A stretch of DNA of 64,000 bases from Manis javanica (GCF_040802235.1 NC_133162.1:1319501-1383500); one strand, 5' to 3'. Positions 37,216 through 49,304 are shown, counted from the first letter of the stretch. Notes: a model not told the origin generated them from the sequence alone. Made by a program: numbers and translations.

Positions 37216-39269
37216 TGTTGAGGGACGTTTTCCACTGGTGCTGGTCAAGAGGTCAGTGGGCACCAGGGGTGTCTAGTTGTGGAGGGACAGCATGGTCTTG
37301 GGGAGCTCGGGCCACAGGTCAGGGGGCTTCCACAACAAGAGCTGGTCCTCACAGCTGCAGGGCTGAGCGCCCAGCTCAGGGTGCAGCGAGGCGGGGTTCA
37401 GATGAGCACCTCTGCCTGTCCCCGGCTGCGAGCTATGGCCTAAGAGCTCTCCTCTCACAGGGGTGTCAGCCCCATCAAGGCTGCCTTATGACCTCCACTA
37501 ACCCGAATCACCTCAAAAAGGGCTGCCTCCAGATACTATCACACTGGGGGTCAGAGCTGTTCCACATACAAATTCCACGCAGACACTCGGTCCACACAGC
37601 GCCTGACCACACAGGAGCACCCTCTGCAGGCTTTAATCACAGGTACTACCGACTGGATGGCGCTTTCTGCAATTTTAGAATTTCCTTCGTAATCATAAAG
37701 TGAAGGCTGGTGGTGGAGAGAGCCTCAGTGTGACGGTGGGGACTGGGGAGCAGGTGGTCTGCACACCTGAGAGGGCCCCATGCTTTCCACATCGGGTCTC
37801 CATGGCCCAGGCTGGAGGCCGAGGGAGGAGGCCAGAGGAGGCCCCCCGCTGCGGGGTCAGCCCAGAGGGAGTGGGGGTCCTGAGGTGGCTGGCCTGGAGA
37901 GCATAGCATGGTGCCGACTGCAGGGCCTCTTGCAGGCAGATCAGCTGGGGAGGTGTGACCCTGTTCTGAGCTCACGCAGGAGGCAACCTTTAGCAGAAGG
38001 TCTCGGCAGGGCGCTGAGGACAAGGCCTTGCCAGTCTGTGCTGGACACGGCACAGCTTTGCCACCCGAGACACGTGGTTGAGGCCACTGTGTTGGGAGGA
38101 GGGTGGCGGGGCAGGGCTGGGGACACAGGCTGCAGCAGAGGCCCACGAGTCCCTGGACTCCCACCAAGAGGCACAGACCCTAATTGCTGGTTTCAAGGCT
38201 TGAGCTAAGGCCCTTCCCTTCCACAGGCCTCAGGCTCCTCCGTTCTAGATGATTCTCCATGATACAGTCGTTGCCTCCCCAGACGCTCCGTGAGGGTGAG
38301 GCCCTAGCCAGGTTCCCAGGGAGCCGCCACCTTGGCCCGCCTCGAGGTTCCCCAGGAGCTTCCCAGGCCTGCCCTGCAGGTGACCCCTTACCAGGTGGAG
38401 AAGTCGGAACAGCGCCGGCACGGAGCAGGGGCTGTGGAATGGGCGGCTGTTTTTCATCATTAGACCCTCCTCACCTTTTCCTCCATAAGCTTTTCCTTGC
38501 GCTGTCATTGGTCACAACCTCCCGGATCTTGCCAAGTGGCATGCAAGCAAATTTGTGGTGCTGAAACCCCAGACCCTGGGACTTGTTCACCCTGACGCCA
38601 CCAACCGCCGCCAGGAAAGGCAGCCCCCGGACGCTGGCTCCCAGGAGAGGCCAGCTGCGGCGCCATGCCTGTGGCTGCGGGCATCTGAACTGACCCCCAC
38701 GCGTCCGAGCCCTCTCTCCTTCGGACCTTGGTTCTCAGCGGGTGTCATCAGCACCGATAATAAACGCCAGGCCACACCTGTGTTACTATGCTCACTACAA
38801 ATGAAGTCCTGAAACAATAATGAGCTTATACAGTGATAAACTGTGTGCTTAAAAAGCCTATTTAAACCTGGAAATATCTTATGTCAGCAACCAACTGAAA
38901 TGCCTGATTGTAAAAGTTCCTCTTTCCAATTATCTTCCCTTTGGGAGAAGGCAGGCAGTCCAGGTAAGGAGTGAGGTGCTAGGCTGCTGGCCCCGCCCGG
39001 TTAGCGGGAAGGACCCCAGCGGTTCTGTCCCGCCACAGAGCAGCCCCTGGCCCAGGCCACCCTGGGCGCGCCCCGTGGGTCCCCTGGCCAGGAAGCCAAA
39101 GACGGACGCCGCCGGGCCAGGTGCTTCCCCCTGACCGCACACCAGCGCCCTGCGGACACACCCTGGGGTCCCTCTAAGGGGTATTTTTGTTCCTTAACAC
39201 ACAGGCTTACAAGGTGGTAAGCAGAGACCTGGGAGCCACGAACGCCTGGGCGCAGAGCCGCCCCCAGCA
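37216..39269. other. Intergenic sequence, nothing recognised
   Basis: Mostly GC-rich. An A/T-rich stretch at 38740-38940 could be a conserved non-coding element. No coding exon was recognised. Confidence 0.45.
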
Positions 39270-39625
39270 AGGTGGTGCGGGCCCTGCTTGTCCCTCCGCA
39301 CCCCTCGTTGGGAGCCTCCCCGTGCCCGCAGCCCGGGCGGAGCCTCCATCGGCCGTCACCGCACTCTTCCGCGCAGAAGAGCTAGAGACCCCTGACCCAC
39401 TCCATCACCGCGGGGGGACGAGAGTGACAGGCAGCCCGGGGCGCCCCAGGAAGGAACCGCTGAAACCCAGCTGCCGCCGGGGCGGTCAAGGGGCAGGCGA
39501 CGGCGCGGGCCTCCTTTCTGACCCCCGACCCCATCAAACCTGCATTGTGTGCCTCCCGACTTTGTGCGCCTCTGACAGCTATGTCGCTACCCCCGGAAAT
39601 GGGAATGAGTGGGATCTTAAAAGGA

Positions 39626-39626
<1 letters not shown>

Positions 39627-39668
<42 letters not shown>
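39627..39668. repeat. (AC)21 microsatellite
   Basis: A perfect AC dinucleotide run of 42 bases at the edge of the CpG island. It is likely polymorphic. Confidence 0.98.
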
Positions 39669-39670
<2 letters not shown>

Positions 39671-40207
39671 CACACCCTCCGGAGCCGCGCCTGCCCTGGG
39701 CAGCTCCGTTGGCCACGCGGAAGCCCCGAGTGGCTCGGACCCCTGCGCCAGCACCAGCCCACCCCCAGGGCCGGCGCCCAGCCAGCGTCCCCGCCTGTGC
39801 ACTTGCCATCGGCCCCCAGGCGTCCCCAGGAAATGGCAGCGGCGGAGAAGGATGTGGCTGGCCCGCGGGGGAGGCCTGGAGAAGCGGGGAGGACCCCCAC
39901 CAGGGCAGGGGACCGCGGGACCCCGGCCACCGGGACGTCACCCCGCCGCCCCCGACCACACCCAGGCCACCTTCAGGCACCCCCTGCCCGCCCGCGAGCC
40001 ACCTCCGGTCCCCCTCTGGCCTTCCCGCGGGTCACCCTCAGGCCAACTGCCCCCGCGGGCCGGGCCGAGCGGGCGCTGCCTCCCCTCCACCCCGCGGGGC
40101 AGGGAGGCCGGGCGGGCGGCGGAGCGCAGCATGGTGCCAGGCGCGGCGGAGCGCGGAGGCCCGGGGGCGGCGCTTAGGGCCGGGGGCCGGGGGCCGGGGT
40201 CGGGGCT

Positions 40208-40234
40208 GGGGCCGGGGCCGGGGCCGGGGCCGGG
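40208..40234. repeat. (GGGGCC)4 hexanucleotide tract
   Basis: Four perfect GGGGCC units followed by GGG, within a longer G-rich run starting at about 40179. This is a G-quadruplex-prone sequence inside a CpG island. Confidence 0.95.
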
Positions 40235-40522
40235 CGGCTCCCACCGAGGCTCCCGGCAGCGGCGTCCAAGGACCCCTCGGCCGTTGCAGCGGCGCTGCGC
40301 GGGCGGGCGCCCCAAAGCCAGGCCCTCCCCGAGCGCCCCGCTGCCGGGCCGCGCGGCCCCGACACCCCCAGCCCACCTCTAGTCCTCTCCGCGCGTCTGG
40401 CTCTTCAGCAGCCGGTCCGCAGTCTATTAGGATCGGGAAACGACGTCGCTGAAAACAACCCCGGCTGCGCGGAGCGCGGAGCGCGGAGGAGAGGCAGCCC
40501 CGAGCCGAGCCGGCCCTGCCCT

Positions 40523-40543
40523 CCGCCGCCGCCGCCGCCGCCG
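40523..40543. repeat. (CCG)7 trinucleotide tract
   Basis: Seven perfect CCG units in the CpG island, the type of tract often found in 5' UTRs. Confidence 0.95.
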
Positions 40544-40620
40544 CTCACCGCGCGCAAGCCCGAGTCACTCACCACGCTTCGCGGTGCAGATCAGCGGCCA
40601 TGCAGCGTCGCGGGGCAGGT

Positions 40621-42164
40621 GCACGTGTGTTTCAGCCGTTAGTTCTCGGCTTCCCATCTCCAAGTGCTGCCTTCCACCGCCGGGGAGGCAGAATTGCGCC
40701 TTGGAGCCTGGCATGGAACCAATCACACCCGTGCTCGCGGTTACATCCACAATCCCAGGTTGAGCGGGGCCTCTGGGGCCCGTGGGCATGGGCAGTCCAG
40801 CTCCAGGGTACATGCTCAGGTCGCTCGGTCTGTAAAGCGCCCACCCACCCCTTGGATGCTGGGGAGTGAGCGAGTTAATGTCAGTGGGAAAGGCGAATAC
40901 TGTGCTGTGAAAACCTGCCCTCCGGGAATCGCCCCTTAGGGGTACATTCCTGTCCCCGGTTTACACCAGGACTTACACTCCAGCAGATCCCAACCTTTTG
41001 GGCATGGAGAGCCAATGTTTTTGCAGGTGGATCACTAAGTATGATGGAGAGAGGGGCCGCACCCACTTTTCTGCCTTCTTCCTGGACCCGAACAAGTCTG
41101 GCCTCAGGAAACCAGTACCCTTTGCTGATTGCTGGCCGAGAACACGTCTGACAGCACAGCGCTCAGTCTTGGAGGGCTGTTTTCCCACCAGCCTCTATGC
41201 TGCCTTTAGTGGGCCAGCCAACATTCCCTGCTGTCTGGCTGGGAGACCCAATGGGACCTGTAAGTCTCCAGATGCCAGCCCCTCACCGCACCTCTTGGGG
41301 TCCCAGTCAGAGGTGGTGTGGACAGGTCAGCATGAAGGTAAGAAAGCACTGAGTGGGTCTGTGATGGGGTTCCTGGTGGAAGCCTGGTGGACAAGCATGG
41401 AAAAACCACCCCCAGAATAATCATCTACCCCAGTGAGTCCACCGGACTCGGTCTCCCACCAGAGGCTGGCTGCTCCCCCAGGTGTGTCATAGGTCTCAGC
41501 CGCTGAGAGATTAGTGCTTAGGGGGCATGACACAGCTCGGCCTTGGTGGGAGAGATGAGTGTTGACCCCTGGACCGCCACCCACCCACCACCACCACTCT
41601 TTCATGGGCTTTTTGTGCAAAGACCGGGGTGGCTGGGAAGCAGCTGGCTGACATCTGGGAACGGGTCCCCTTCCTCACTGGCCTGGGGAGAAGCATTTGG
41701 TGAGTATGCTCAAGGGACCCAGGCATGATCGCATCCGAGCCCCCTCCAGGGGGCCTGTCCCCAGGCCTCCCTGACCCGGACCTTCTAAACCTATTCCTTC
41801 TAAGGGCCTGGCCACCAGTATAGATGAACATCTCAGTCAACTCTCTTTCCAAGTGCAGCAGATGCGAATACACTGCTTGCAGTTGCTGCTGGGGGGACAT
41901 GCCTCCCCTCACCGCCCTCCAGGGCCAGTTCCTGCAGGGCTGCGATGGTCCTGGTCCTCCTCCAGCCAGCACCAGCATGACACACGGATCACCTGGCCCC
42001 AGGCTCCAATTGTTAGCCATCAGCCAGCTTGTCTTAGGGAATGTGCATAACACCGCAAGTGCAAGTGGGGAGCCGGGAGTGCAGCGTGTGCAGGTGCCTC
42101 GGAGGGAAGGCCAACTGCTCAGGCAGCCCGGGTGTCTAGGATATGCTTGAGAACAGCGCCGCAT
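40621..42164. other. Intergenic sequence flanking the CpG island
   Basis: CpG density falls off after 40620. No exon or repeat family was recognised. Confidence 0.45.
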
Positions 42165-42250
42165 CGGGTGCTGTCACAACATCCCACAGCCTGGGGGCTT
42201 AAATAACAAAAACCACTTTTCTCCCAGTTCCGGAGGCACCTCTGCAGCCT
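42165..42250 (-). repeat. MLT1-type LTR fragment (MaLR), antisense
   Basis: 'tgtcacaacatcccacagcctgggggcttaaataac' and 'tctcccagttccggagg' read as the reverse complement of the MLT1 3' end. It is an old ERVL-MaLR solo LTR piece with no internal sequence. Confidence 0.65.
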
Positions 42251-43124
42251 GCATCCCCGCCCCCATGTGCCCACCGCCCCTCAGGCTTTACCTCCACCCA
42301 TCTCGTAGCAGGTGTCGCCCCTTCCCACCCCATCCTTTCTCTTCCCCCATATCCAAGCCTCAGCCCCCTGGACCATGTGTGTGGCCAAACCCCCACCCAG
42401 TGCTGATCCCTTCTCAGCCCATTTCCTCCCCAGCAGTGAATCCTGTCCACTGCACAGACCACAGGGCTTCAGACCTCCTGAACCCCCTCTTGTCTCTTCC
42501 TCTGTCTGACCCGCCACAAACCCTGCTGCTCTCTCTTAAAACAACTGTACCTGCAGATCTGCCCCGAAAGAGGGATGGAAAGATGCACGGAGAGAGGAAC
42601 CGACTGACGGAGGGAGAGACGCATGAGGAGGTGGCTGAGGGAGGGGCAGATGAGGAAATGGATGAAGCTATACTTAACTGCATTCGGTTTCTTAGAAATG
42701 GAGGCACTGTTTTGAGATCAGGTTCTTGGAGAGAAACACCCCCTCTGGAAGCCAGGTAACCAGACGTGTTCCCAGAGGCGGCTGAACCCCCAGCAAGCAC
42801 CTTGGCTGGCTCCGTAGCCTGGACCTGCTGTCATGACCCGTCCTGCCACATCCCGAGCACCACCGAGGATCCGCTCCACTCCTGGGCTCCTGAACTCGGC
42901 AACAGCACCACAGGGTGCTTAGGAGTGAAGCCCAGGAGCAGCATTGCCCAGGCTCAGACTAGCCTTCCCCAAGACACTGCCCGCGGGGTTCCGGATTCCT
43001 CCTCTGTAAAATGCAGACAGCTGTGTACATGGAGAGATGCAGAAACGTGCACACAGCGCCTGCTGTCACACAGGCAACACCACACCTCTGGCGTAAAAAT
43101 CAGGCCTGAGTAACAGACCCAGGC
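42251..43124. other. Intergenic sequence between two MLT1 pieces
   Basis: A C/T-rich stretch at 42260-42560, then a purine-rich one at 42570-42660. 'cctcctctgtaaaatgcagac' near 42998 weakly resembles a MIR tail. No gene was recognised. Confidence 0.4.
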
Positions 43125-43440
43125 AGCCTCTTGCTACGGATGGGGTGCTTGCAGCCCCCTCCCAAATAGGTTGACCCCCTATTCCCCAGCGTGATGGCAT
43201 TGCGGACAGGGCCTTAGGGCTGTCACCAGGGTCAGATGAGGCCACCAGGGCGGCCCCATGCTGGGATTAGTGTCCTGATAAGAGTCAGAGAACTTGCTCC
43301 CTGTCTCTCTCTCTCTGCCATGCAAGTGAGCCATCGGCAGCCCGGAAGCGGACCCCTGCCAGAACCCGATTGGACTCCAGAACCATGAGAAATTAAGTGT
43401 TTGCTGCCTAAGGCGCCCAGCCAAGGAGGCTGTAGCAGCC
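43125..43440 (+). repeat. MLT1-type LTR (MaLR), sense
   Basis: Successive MLT1 phrases are visible: 'ttgaccccctattccccagcgtgatgg', 'gggattagtgtcctgataagag', 'tctctctctctctgccatg' and 'ctccagaaccatgagaaatta', then 'gcctaaggcgcccagcc'. It is an ancient solo LTR with no coding sequence. Confidence 0.8.
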
Positions 43441-44399
43441 TGAGCTGACCAGGGCGCCACTTCTGCTGTCCCAGACATGTGCCTTTCACCCAACCCAGCC
43501 ACCAAGCACTTGGGGACACGTAACATGGGCCGTGCCTGTGTGCTGCCGTGCGTCTGCCTGAGGGACCCCCGACCACGGGCCTCCTGACCCACTTTACTCA
43601 CTCCTCAGGCCCGGCTCACACACCAAGAACACAGCCACGTCTGGAAACTCCACGCTGGCTCATGTGACACCCCATTGTGTACAAGTGTGCAGACTGTACA
43701 CACGGTACATAAACACAGTGCAACTCTCTGCTCACCCTGCAATTTCACTCCCATGACCCGTCCGGCCAGACCATAGCCCGTCCAGGGGTTGGGTTTTATT
43801 TGCATTTGAGTCCTCCCTTCGCCAAAGCCGGACCTCAGCTCTAGAGTGCCTAGTAAACACTGCATGCTGCACAAGATGTGCTGAGCCTCCCCTGCGGGAT
43901 GGACTTGGGCACCCTTCCTTCCTCTCGCCGAGAGGCAAGGCTCAGTACCTAAAGAAATTCTGCATTTTGCCTCACTCATTTCTCCCCCAACCTTTTGAGA
44001 TGGCAAGTCCCAGACATACAGGAGAGGTAGAAGAGCTGCGTGTGAGCATGCCTGCGCGGCCATGCGGGCTCTACGCTCACTGTACTGCGGTCTTCGCTTT
44101 ACCCTGGGCCCCCAGCCCTCCAACAGCCTAACTCACTTTCGGACGTACTTCAGAGGAAGCCGCAGACCTCGGTACCCGTCGTCCCTGAGCATCGCGCCGT
44201 GCTTGTGCGTCACTGGCATTCGGTATTTGTCTCCGGCTTCTTTCCTGGGCCGAGAGGTGAAGTTGAGAATCGGTGAGAGGAACAGATGTGAGGTGAGTTT
44301 TACCAACGGTACACATCTGCGTAGCCCAAGCCTATCAGGACACAGACCACAACCACCTCCCCAGTGTCCCCAGCCTTCCCAGTCAGTCCCACCCACACT
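43441..44399. other. Intergenic sequence, nothing recognised
   Basis: No gene or confident repeat. Short ORFs on both strands look random. Confidence 0.45.
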
Positions 44400-44770
44400 C
44401 CCAGGGGCAACCACCCTTCTGATATTTTTCACTATAGATTAAACGTGGCCTGGAAGTTCACGTCAGTGAACCATTCAGTGGTGACTCGTGTAAGGCTTCC
44501 AGACCAATGCGTACCAGTAGTTCGTTCCCATTTGCTGCTGGACATTATCGTGTAGCATGAATTTTCCAAGCGTTCTTCTAGTCTCCTGCTGAGGGCCCGC
44601 AGCCTCCCCAGTTTGGGTCCACAGTGAATAAAGCTGCCAGGATGAGCACCCTACACACAGCTCCCTGCCTGGGTGCGCTCAGGTCTGTGGGCCCTGAACA
44701 GCAGGGGGCAGCCGTGAGCCAGTGGACAGAAACCAGGTTTTCTGGTGTGTGTGTCGGGGTGGTGCTGTGG
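44400..44770 (-). repeat. Old antisense L1 fragment
   Basis: The order 'atttttcactatagattaaacgtggcctgg', 'accagtagttcgttcccatttgctgc' and 'ccagtttgggtccacagtgaataaagctgcc' follows the antisense L1 ORF2-tail pattern. It is strongly diverged. Confidence 0.65.
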
Positions 44771-45534
44771 AGGTGGCCTTCCTGCACAGGCCCCACTTCA
44801 CTGCTGTTTCTGGGACAGACCTTAGGAAGAGAGGCCACACGAAGCATCAGGGAGCACGTCAGAGGACAGACCTGGGCTACCAACAGGCCGGCTGTCCAAC
44901 GGGCCACCACTAGTGTCCCACATGTGGAGGGTTTCCTCCCTGGCAGGAAGGCCACACAGGACAGGACGAGGGGTGAAGGCCAGGGGAGGGGGAACAAAGC
45001 CCTCTGGCACCTCGGGCCCGGCCTACGTTGCCAATGGACTCCAGCCAGAGCTGAGAGGCACTGTGCTCCCGCGAGGGGCTCACAGAGCGACTCCCACGGA
45101 GGGGTCCCGTTGGAGAGCATGGGTGGAGGGGGGCCACGGAGGGGCCCTGGGAGGCGTATGGCCCAAGCAGGCACCTCTGCTGTCTTCCCTTCTGCCTTCC
45201 CTCGTACAAATCCACACGAAGCGGCGGGCAGCCACGGCCCCACAGCCTGGGTGCCCCCCCACTCCAGGTCAGGAGACGTGTCCCAGCACTGACCGGGTCT
45301 AGCTGCGCCCCAAGTGCCAAGAAGCACGCAGCGCGGGGCGAACCTGATCCTCAGACTGGCAGTCAAGGTCTGTGGGATGCCTAGTGGGGGCACAGAGAGG
45401 AATCCATCCACCCAGTCCGCAGCCCATTTGAGAAACGCAGACGCACACCTGAAGGCAAGAGGAAATGCACAGGTGCCTGGTGAGCTGCAGAGCTGCGAGC
45501 GCTCTGGGCTCAGAGGAGAGCTGGACCCGCAAGG
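44771..45534. other. Intergenic sequence, nothing recognised
   Basis: GC-rich. Long overlapping ORFs (up to 328 codons on the minus strand at 44578-45564) have no similarity to known proteins and overlap repeat sequence. Confidence 0.45.
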
Positions 45535-45945
45535 GGGCGCGCAAGGCCTCAGGTGTGCGGACACGCCCGGGACGTGCCCGGGACGGGTGTGGAGTCATGT
45601 ACGGGGACGCACCTGGGACGTGCATGGGCTCATGCGGGCTGACGCGCCCGAGGCGTGCCTGGGATGTGCGTGGGGTCATGTGTGGGGACGCGCCCCGGAC
45701 GCTTTCGGGACGTGTGTGGAGTTACGTGTGGGGACACACCCGGGACTTGCATGCAGACGTGCATGGTCTCAGGTGTGGGGACCCGCCCAGGACGCGCCCA
45801 GGACTTGCTTGAGGACGTGTGTGCGGACACACCCAACACGCACACGGGACATGTGTGGGGTCATGTGGCGATGCACCCAGGGCACGCTTGGGACGTGCGT
45901 GGGGGGCGGATGTGCCCAAGACGTGCGTGGGGCCAGTACCCGGGC
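45535..45945. repeat. CpG-rich degenerate minisatellite
   Basis: Repeated steps of the form TGTGGGGACGCGCCC, GGGACGTGCATG and GGGTCATG, with an irregular unit of about 40-60 bases. Copies are diverged and many keep CpG dinucleotides. The array lies inside a spurious 466-codon ORF (45314-46714). Confidence 0.85.
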
Positions 45946-46902
45946 ACGCCGGGAAGAGGCCAAGGGAGAGCAAGGGGCGGGAAGCCGGGGTCCCGGCAGG
46001 GAAAGCTGGCTGGTGGGGGGGATCCGGGCACTTCCCGCCCAGGCTGAGCTGACAGTGGCTGCATACACGACGGGGCGGGCAGCTCTCCAGCCCCAGAGGC
46101 CGACCGCCCACCCTGCTGCCTCCGCCCCACTCCCAGCACAGGCAGCCCAGGTGCGCGGCCTCCTCAGATCAGCGGGCAGAGCGGGCACCTGCGCAGGAGC
46201 ATCTACCTGGGAGGTCAGCAATGAGACAAGGCCCTGCATGTGCCCACCCAGCCCCAGCCCCAGGAATGGGAGCAAGGCCAGAAACTGGGCTAGCGGGAGT
46301 CCCCCTCAGAAGTGGACAGTGAGCTCCCTCCACCGTCTACCTCTGCCCCTCTCTTGGTGGCTGGCAGTGCGTCCCCCGGGGGAGCGCTTGAGGAAGGGCA
46401 GGTGCAGCCGAAAGCAGGGGCACCTTGGGCCTCCGGGTCAGGGCAGAGTGGAGGCCGCGTGGAGTTGGCGCACCTCCTGGGTGAGCAGGGCCCCATCAGG
46501 AGCTGCTGGACCCAGGGTGGGAGGCCCGGAGCTCTCCGTGTCTGCTGGGGCAGCGGCTGCCGGGGAAGGCCCGTCGTCCTGGGAGTGCGCAGGGGGTGTG
46601 GCCTGTGAGGACCGGACCAGTGAAGGCTGTTCCCTGCGCGGGACAGTCCTGTGCATGGAGGCATGGAGGCACCTGCCGGTCGTGCTGGGCACGGGGCCTT
46701 CCCTCCGGGTCTGAGCCCACGGATGTGAACCAAAGGAAGCCGCGTGAGCTCTTGTGTTGGCTAACCACCTCACCAGCTATCTCATCAGACACCTTATCAG
46801 ACACCTGAGGCCCAGAACCCCCCAAAGAAGCCAGCAGAGGAGAAGCAATCTCCCCAGAGCTTTCCTTGTGCTGAGGCCGCCGCGGCCAAGGGGCCTCTTC
46901 AA
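45946..46902. other. Intergenic sequence, nothing recognised
   Basis: GC-rich unique-looking sequence between the minisatellite and an L1 insertion. No gene was recognised. Confidence 0.45.
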
Positions 46903-46916
46903 GCACTTGTCTTTTT

Positions 46917-47234
46917 TTTTGGTATCGTTAATGCACAATTACTTGAACAACATTGTGGTTACTAGACTCCCCCTATTATCAAGTCCCCACCACATACCCC
47001 ATTACAGTCACTGCCCATCAGTGTAGTAAGATGCTATAGAGTCACTACTGGTCTTCTCTGTATATACTGCCCTCCCCGTGTCCCCCCGCACATTATATGT
47101 GCTCATCGTAATACCCCTTATTCCCCTTCTCCCTCCCTGCCCACCCGCCCTCCCCAGTCCCTTTCCCTTTGGTAACTGTTAGTCCATTCTTGGGTTCTGT
47201 GAGTCTGCTGCTGTTTTGTTCCTTCAGTTTTCAG
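46917..47234 (-). mobile_element. 5'-truncated L1 (3' UTR end), antisense
   Basis: Begins on the + strand with the poly(T) complement of the tail. It is flanked by the 14-base target-site duplication GCACTTGTCTTTTT at 46903-46916 and 47235-47248. Its reverse complement matches the 3' UTR of the L1 at 18176-24104, including the 'aatggactaatagttaccaaa' and 'gaacaaaacagcagcag' stretches. It is one of the youngest insertions in the window. Confidence 0.93.
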
Positions 47235-47248
47235 GCACTTGTCTTTTT

Positions 47249-49304
47249 AAAGAAGTTGGTAGCCAGACGCCTGTGGAGTCAGGACCTAATAACCCGACGC
47301 TGGCCGCAGGCAACCAGCTATGTCGGGAGGGATCACTGTCACTGTCATCAGCCTCTTGATCTCGGTGTTCCTGGCAGGTGACACACACCATTCTGTCCCC
47401 TGCAGAACTCTATGAAGCACCTAACGCTGTGATTATCTGCAGTTCACCCAGTGGAGTGGCCCCAGACATGTGCCCATTGATGCCACTCAGGCAGGTGTCT
47501 GGCTCTTTGCACTGCGCCCCACAGGAGGGACAGCTGGGAGCCAGGGCAGCCAGTCCAGCCCACAGTCTTCCCCACTGCCTATTCCAAAGGCCTGAGGTGC
47601 CAGGAAAGTGGCTTTGAGCACAGCCAGCTCCTTCCAGAGGCAACCAGGGAGGGGCCAGGCCTGAGGGCAAAGGCTGTGTGGGGCCTCCAGGCAGGTGGGC
47701 AGAGCAGCCTGCAGGCCCTCCATTCCCTGATGGGCACAGCACAGGAGGCAGAGTCCAGGGGACCAGGGTTGCCCACCCCCAGGCTCTGTAGACCAATGGC
47801 CAGCTCCCTCCCCAAGGAAGACCACAGACTGGCACAGCCTGGAGCCAAGGGTGGTCATCTTTTCCTTCAGCAGCCGATGCTGAGGAGCCTGGGGAGGAGA
47901 TGGGGGTTACAGGCTGCACTCAGGCAGGCCTGGGGTTAGGCCAGAGTGGGGCCTGGCACAGGGAGGCAGCAGGGGTGGCCACCACACCCAGAAAGGGGTG
48001 CTGTGGGGAGATGACAAGCTGCTGGGGGGCTTTCCCACGTGGATGGCGACACACCCCAGAGGCTGTCCTTTCTCGGCATGTATTAGTGCTGAGGAGTCCA
48101 GGCCCTGGGAGGGAGTGAAAGCAGGGCAGGCTCTGGGCCCCAGCTCTGTGCGCCCACAGGTGCCAACAGCGTGGGTGATGCTGGGGGCCTGGGGCGAGGG
48201 GGGTGAGGCCTCAGAGAAAGGTGCATCTGGTGGTTGGTTCCCAATGGTCAGAGCAAGAAGAAACAGGGGGGTGGACGTGGACACGGGAGGAGGCTGGGAG
48301 AGCGCTGGCACAGACCCCGGCACCCAGCGGGCCCACTGTCCGGGGCGGCGGGACTGGCCTGAGGGCCGCAAGCAAGCAGGGAGGACAGACAGGCGTGTCC
48401 GCAGGCAAAGCAGCAAAGCCGGAGGCAGGAGGGGTGGGGGTGAGTCCTGCCAGGTGCCCAGGCCTGGTGCTCACGGTGGTAGAGCTGCCAGCACTCGGCT
48501 CCTGGGCCCTGCTCCACCCAGGGCGCCTGCATTAGGGTCTTCCCCAGCCAGCTCCTCCACCCCAGTTCTGGGAAAGGACCTGGACAAAGACCGAGCCCTG
48601 GCTGCTAATTATTATCTTTCTTGGGGCCTTGTGCTCCATCATCTGCCCCGCCTTGAGCTGAAGACCATGCCTTGCGGGAATTCTGGGCCGGGCTGTGGAG
48701 CATCTGGGGAACTTGGCCCCACTGCACCTGCCCTTGTGTGCAGTCCGGCTTGGCCCTGTCCGCCCACTCTCCCCTCCTGCCTCTGGTCACACAGCCACGG
48801 TCCTCCCGTGCCTTCTAGGTGCACCTGCGCCAGCAGCTGCTCCCCGCAGTCACAGTGAATCAAGGGCCTTCCAAGTCTGCACCCAGCCTGCACTTGGATG
48901 TGGGTCCGTGACGACCTGCAGCACCGGGAGCCCCCGGCGCAGCTGCTGCCCTCCCTGGACCTCCTGCTCAGCCACTGCCTTCCTGAGCCCCACCCCTGGC
49001 CGGAGCACTGCCGCCTCTGTGGTCTCCTGAGCCAGCCCTGCACAAAGCGACTGGCTGTGCCCTCTGTGGAGCTGTCCCTGCCAAGCGCCTGTGCCCCTGA
49101 GTATCTCAGAAGGGCCCCCATGATCCTCGATGCAATGGCGGGGTGTGGCTCGGCAGGCTGAGATCTGGGGCGAGGTGCAGGGCTTTGGGCCAGAGCTCTG
49201 CCACCCTGGGTGCGATCTGGCTTCCACAGGGGCTAAGCCTCTCATGTCACCTGGGTGATACTACTGTGCCTGGCCCCCAAGCTCACTGCTGGTCCTGTCT
49301 TCAG
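47249..49304. other. Intergenic sequence, nothing recognised
   Basis: GC-rich, with overlapping ORFs up to 286 codons that do not resemble known proteins. No repeat was recognised. Confidence 0.45.

Larger units (their letters stand above)
39270..40620. promoter_or_regulatory. CpG island without an assigned gene
   Basis: High CpG density, strongest at 39850-40560, with no TATA box. It includes a G-quadruplex-prone run at 40179-40234 and a CCG run. Donor-like GTGAGT and GTGAGC sites read on the minus strand at 40572-40567 and about 40548-40543, so a minus-strand first exon ending near 40573 is possible. JAKMIP3 is the expected divergent neighbour of BNIP3 in human, but no JAKMIP3 protein sequence is visible. 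The ORFs across the island are low-complexity and not credible. Confidence 0.7.

Noticed and set aside
39187..40452. 421-codon plus-strand ORF in the CpG island
   Set aside because: GC-rich DNA seldom contains stops. The translation includes the (AC)n as a His/Thr run and low-complexity Gly/Arg/Pro, and resembles no known protein.
45314..46714. 466-codon plus-strand ORF
   Set aside because: It spans the CpG-rich minisatellite and shows no domain. The opposite strand is equally open.
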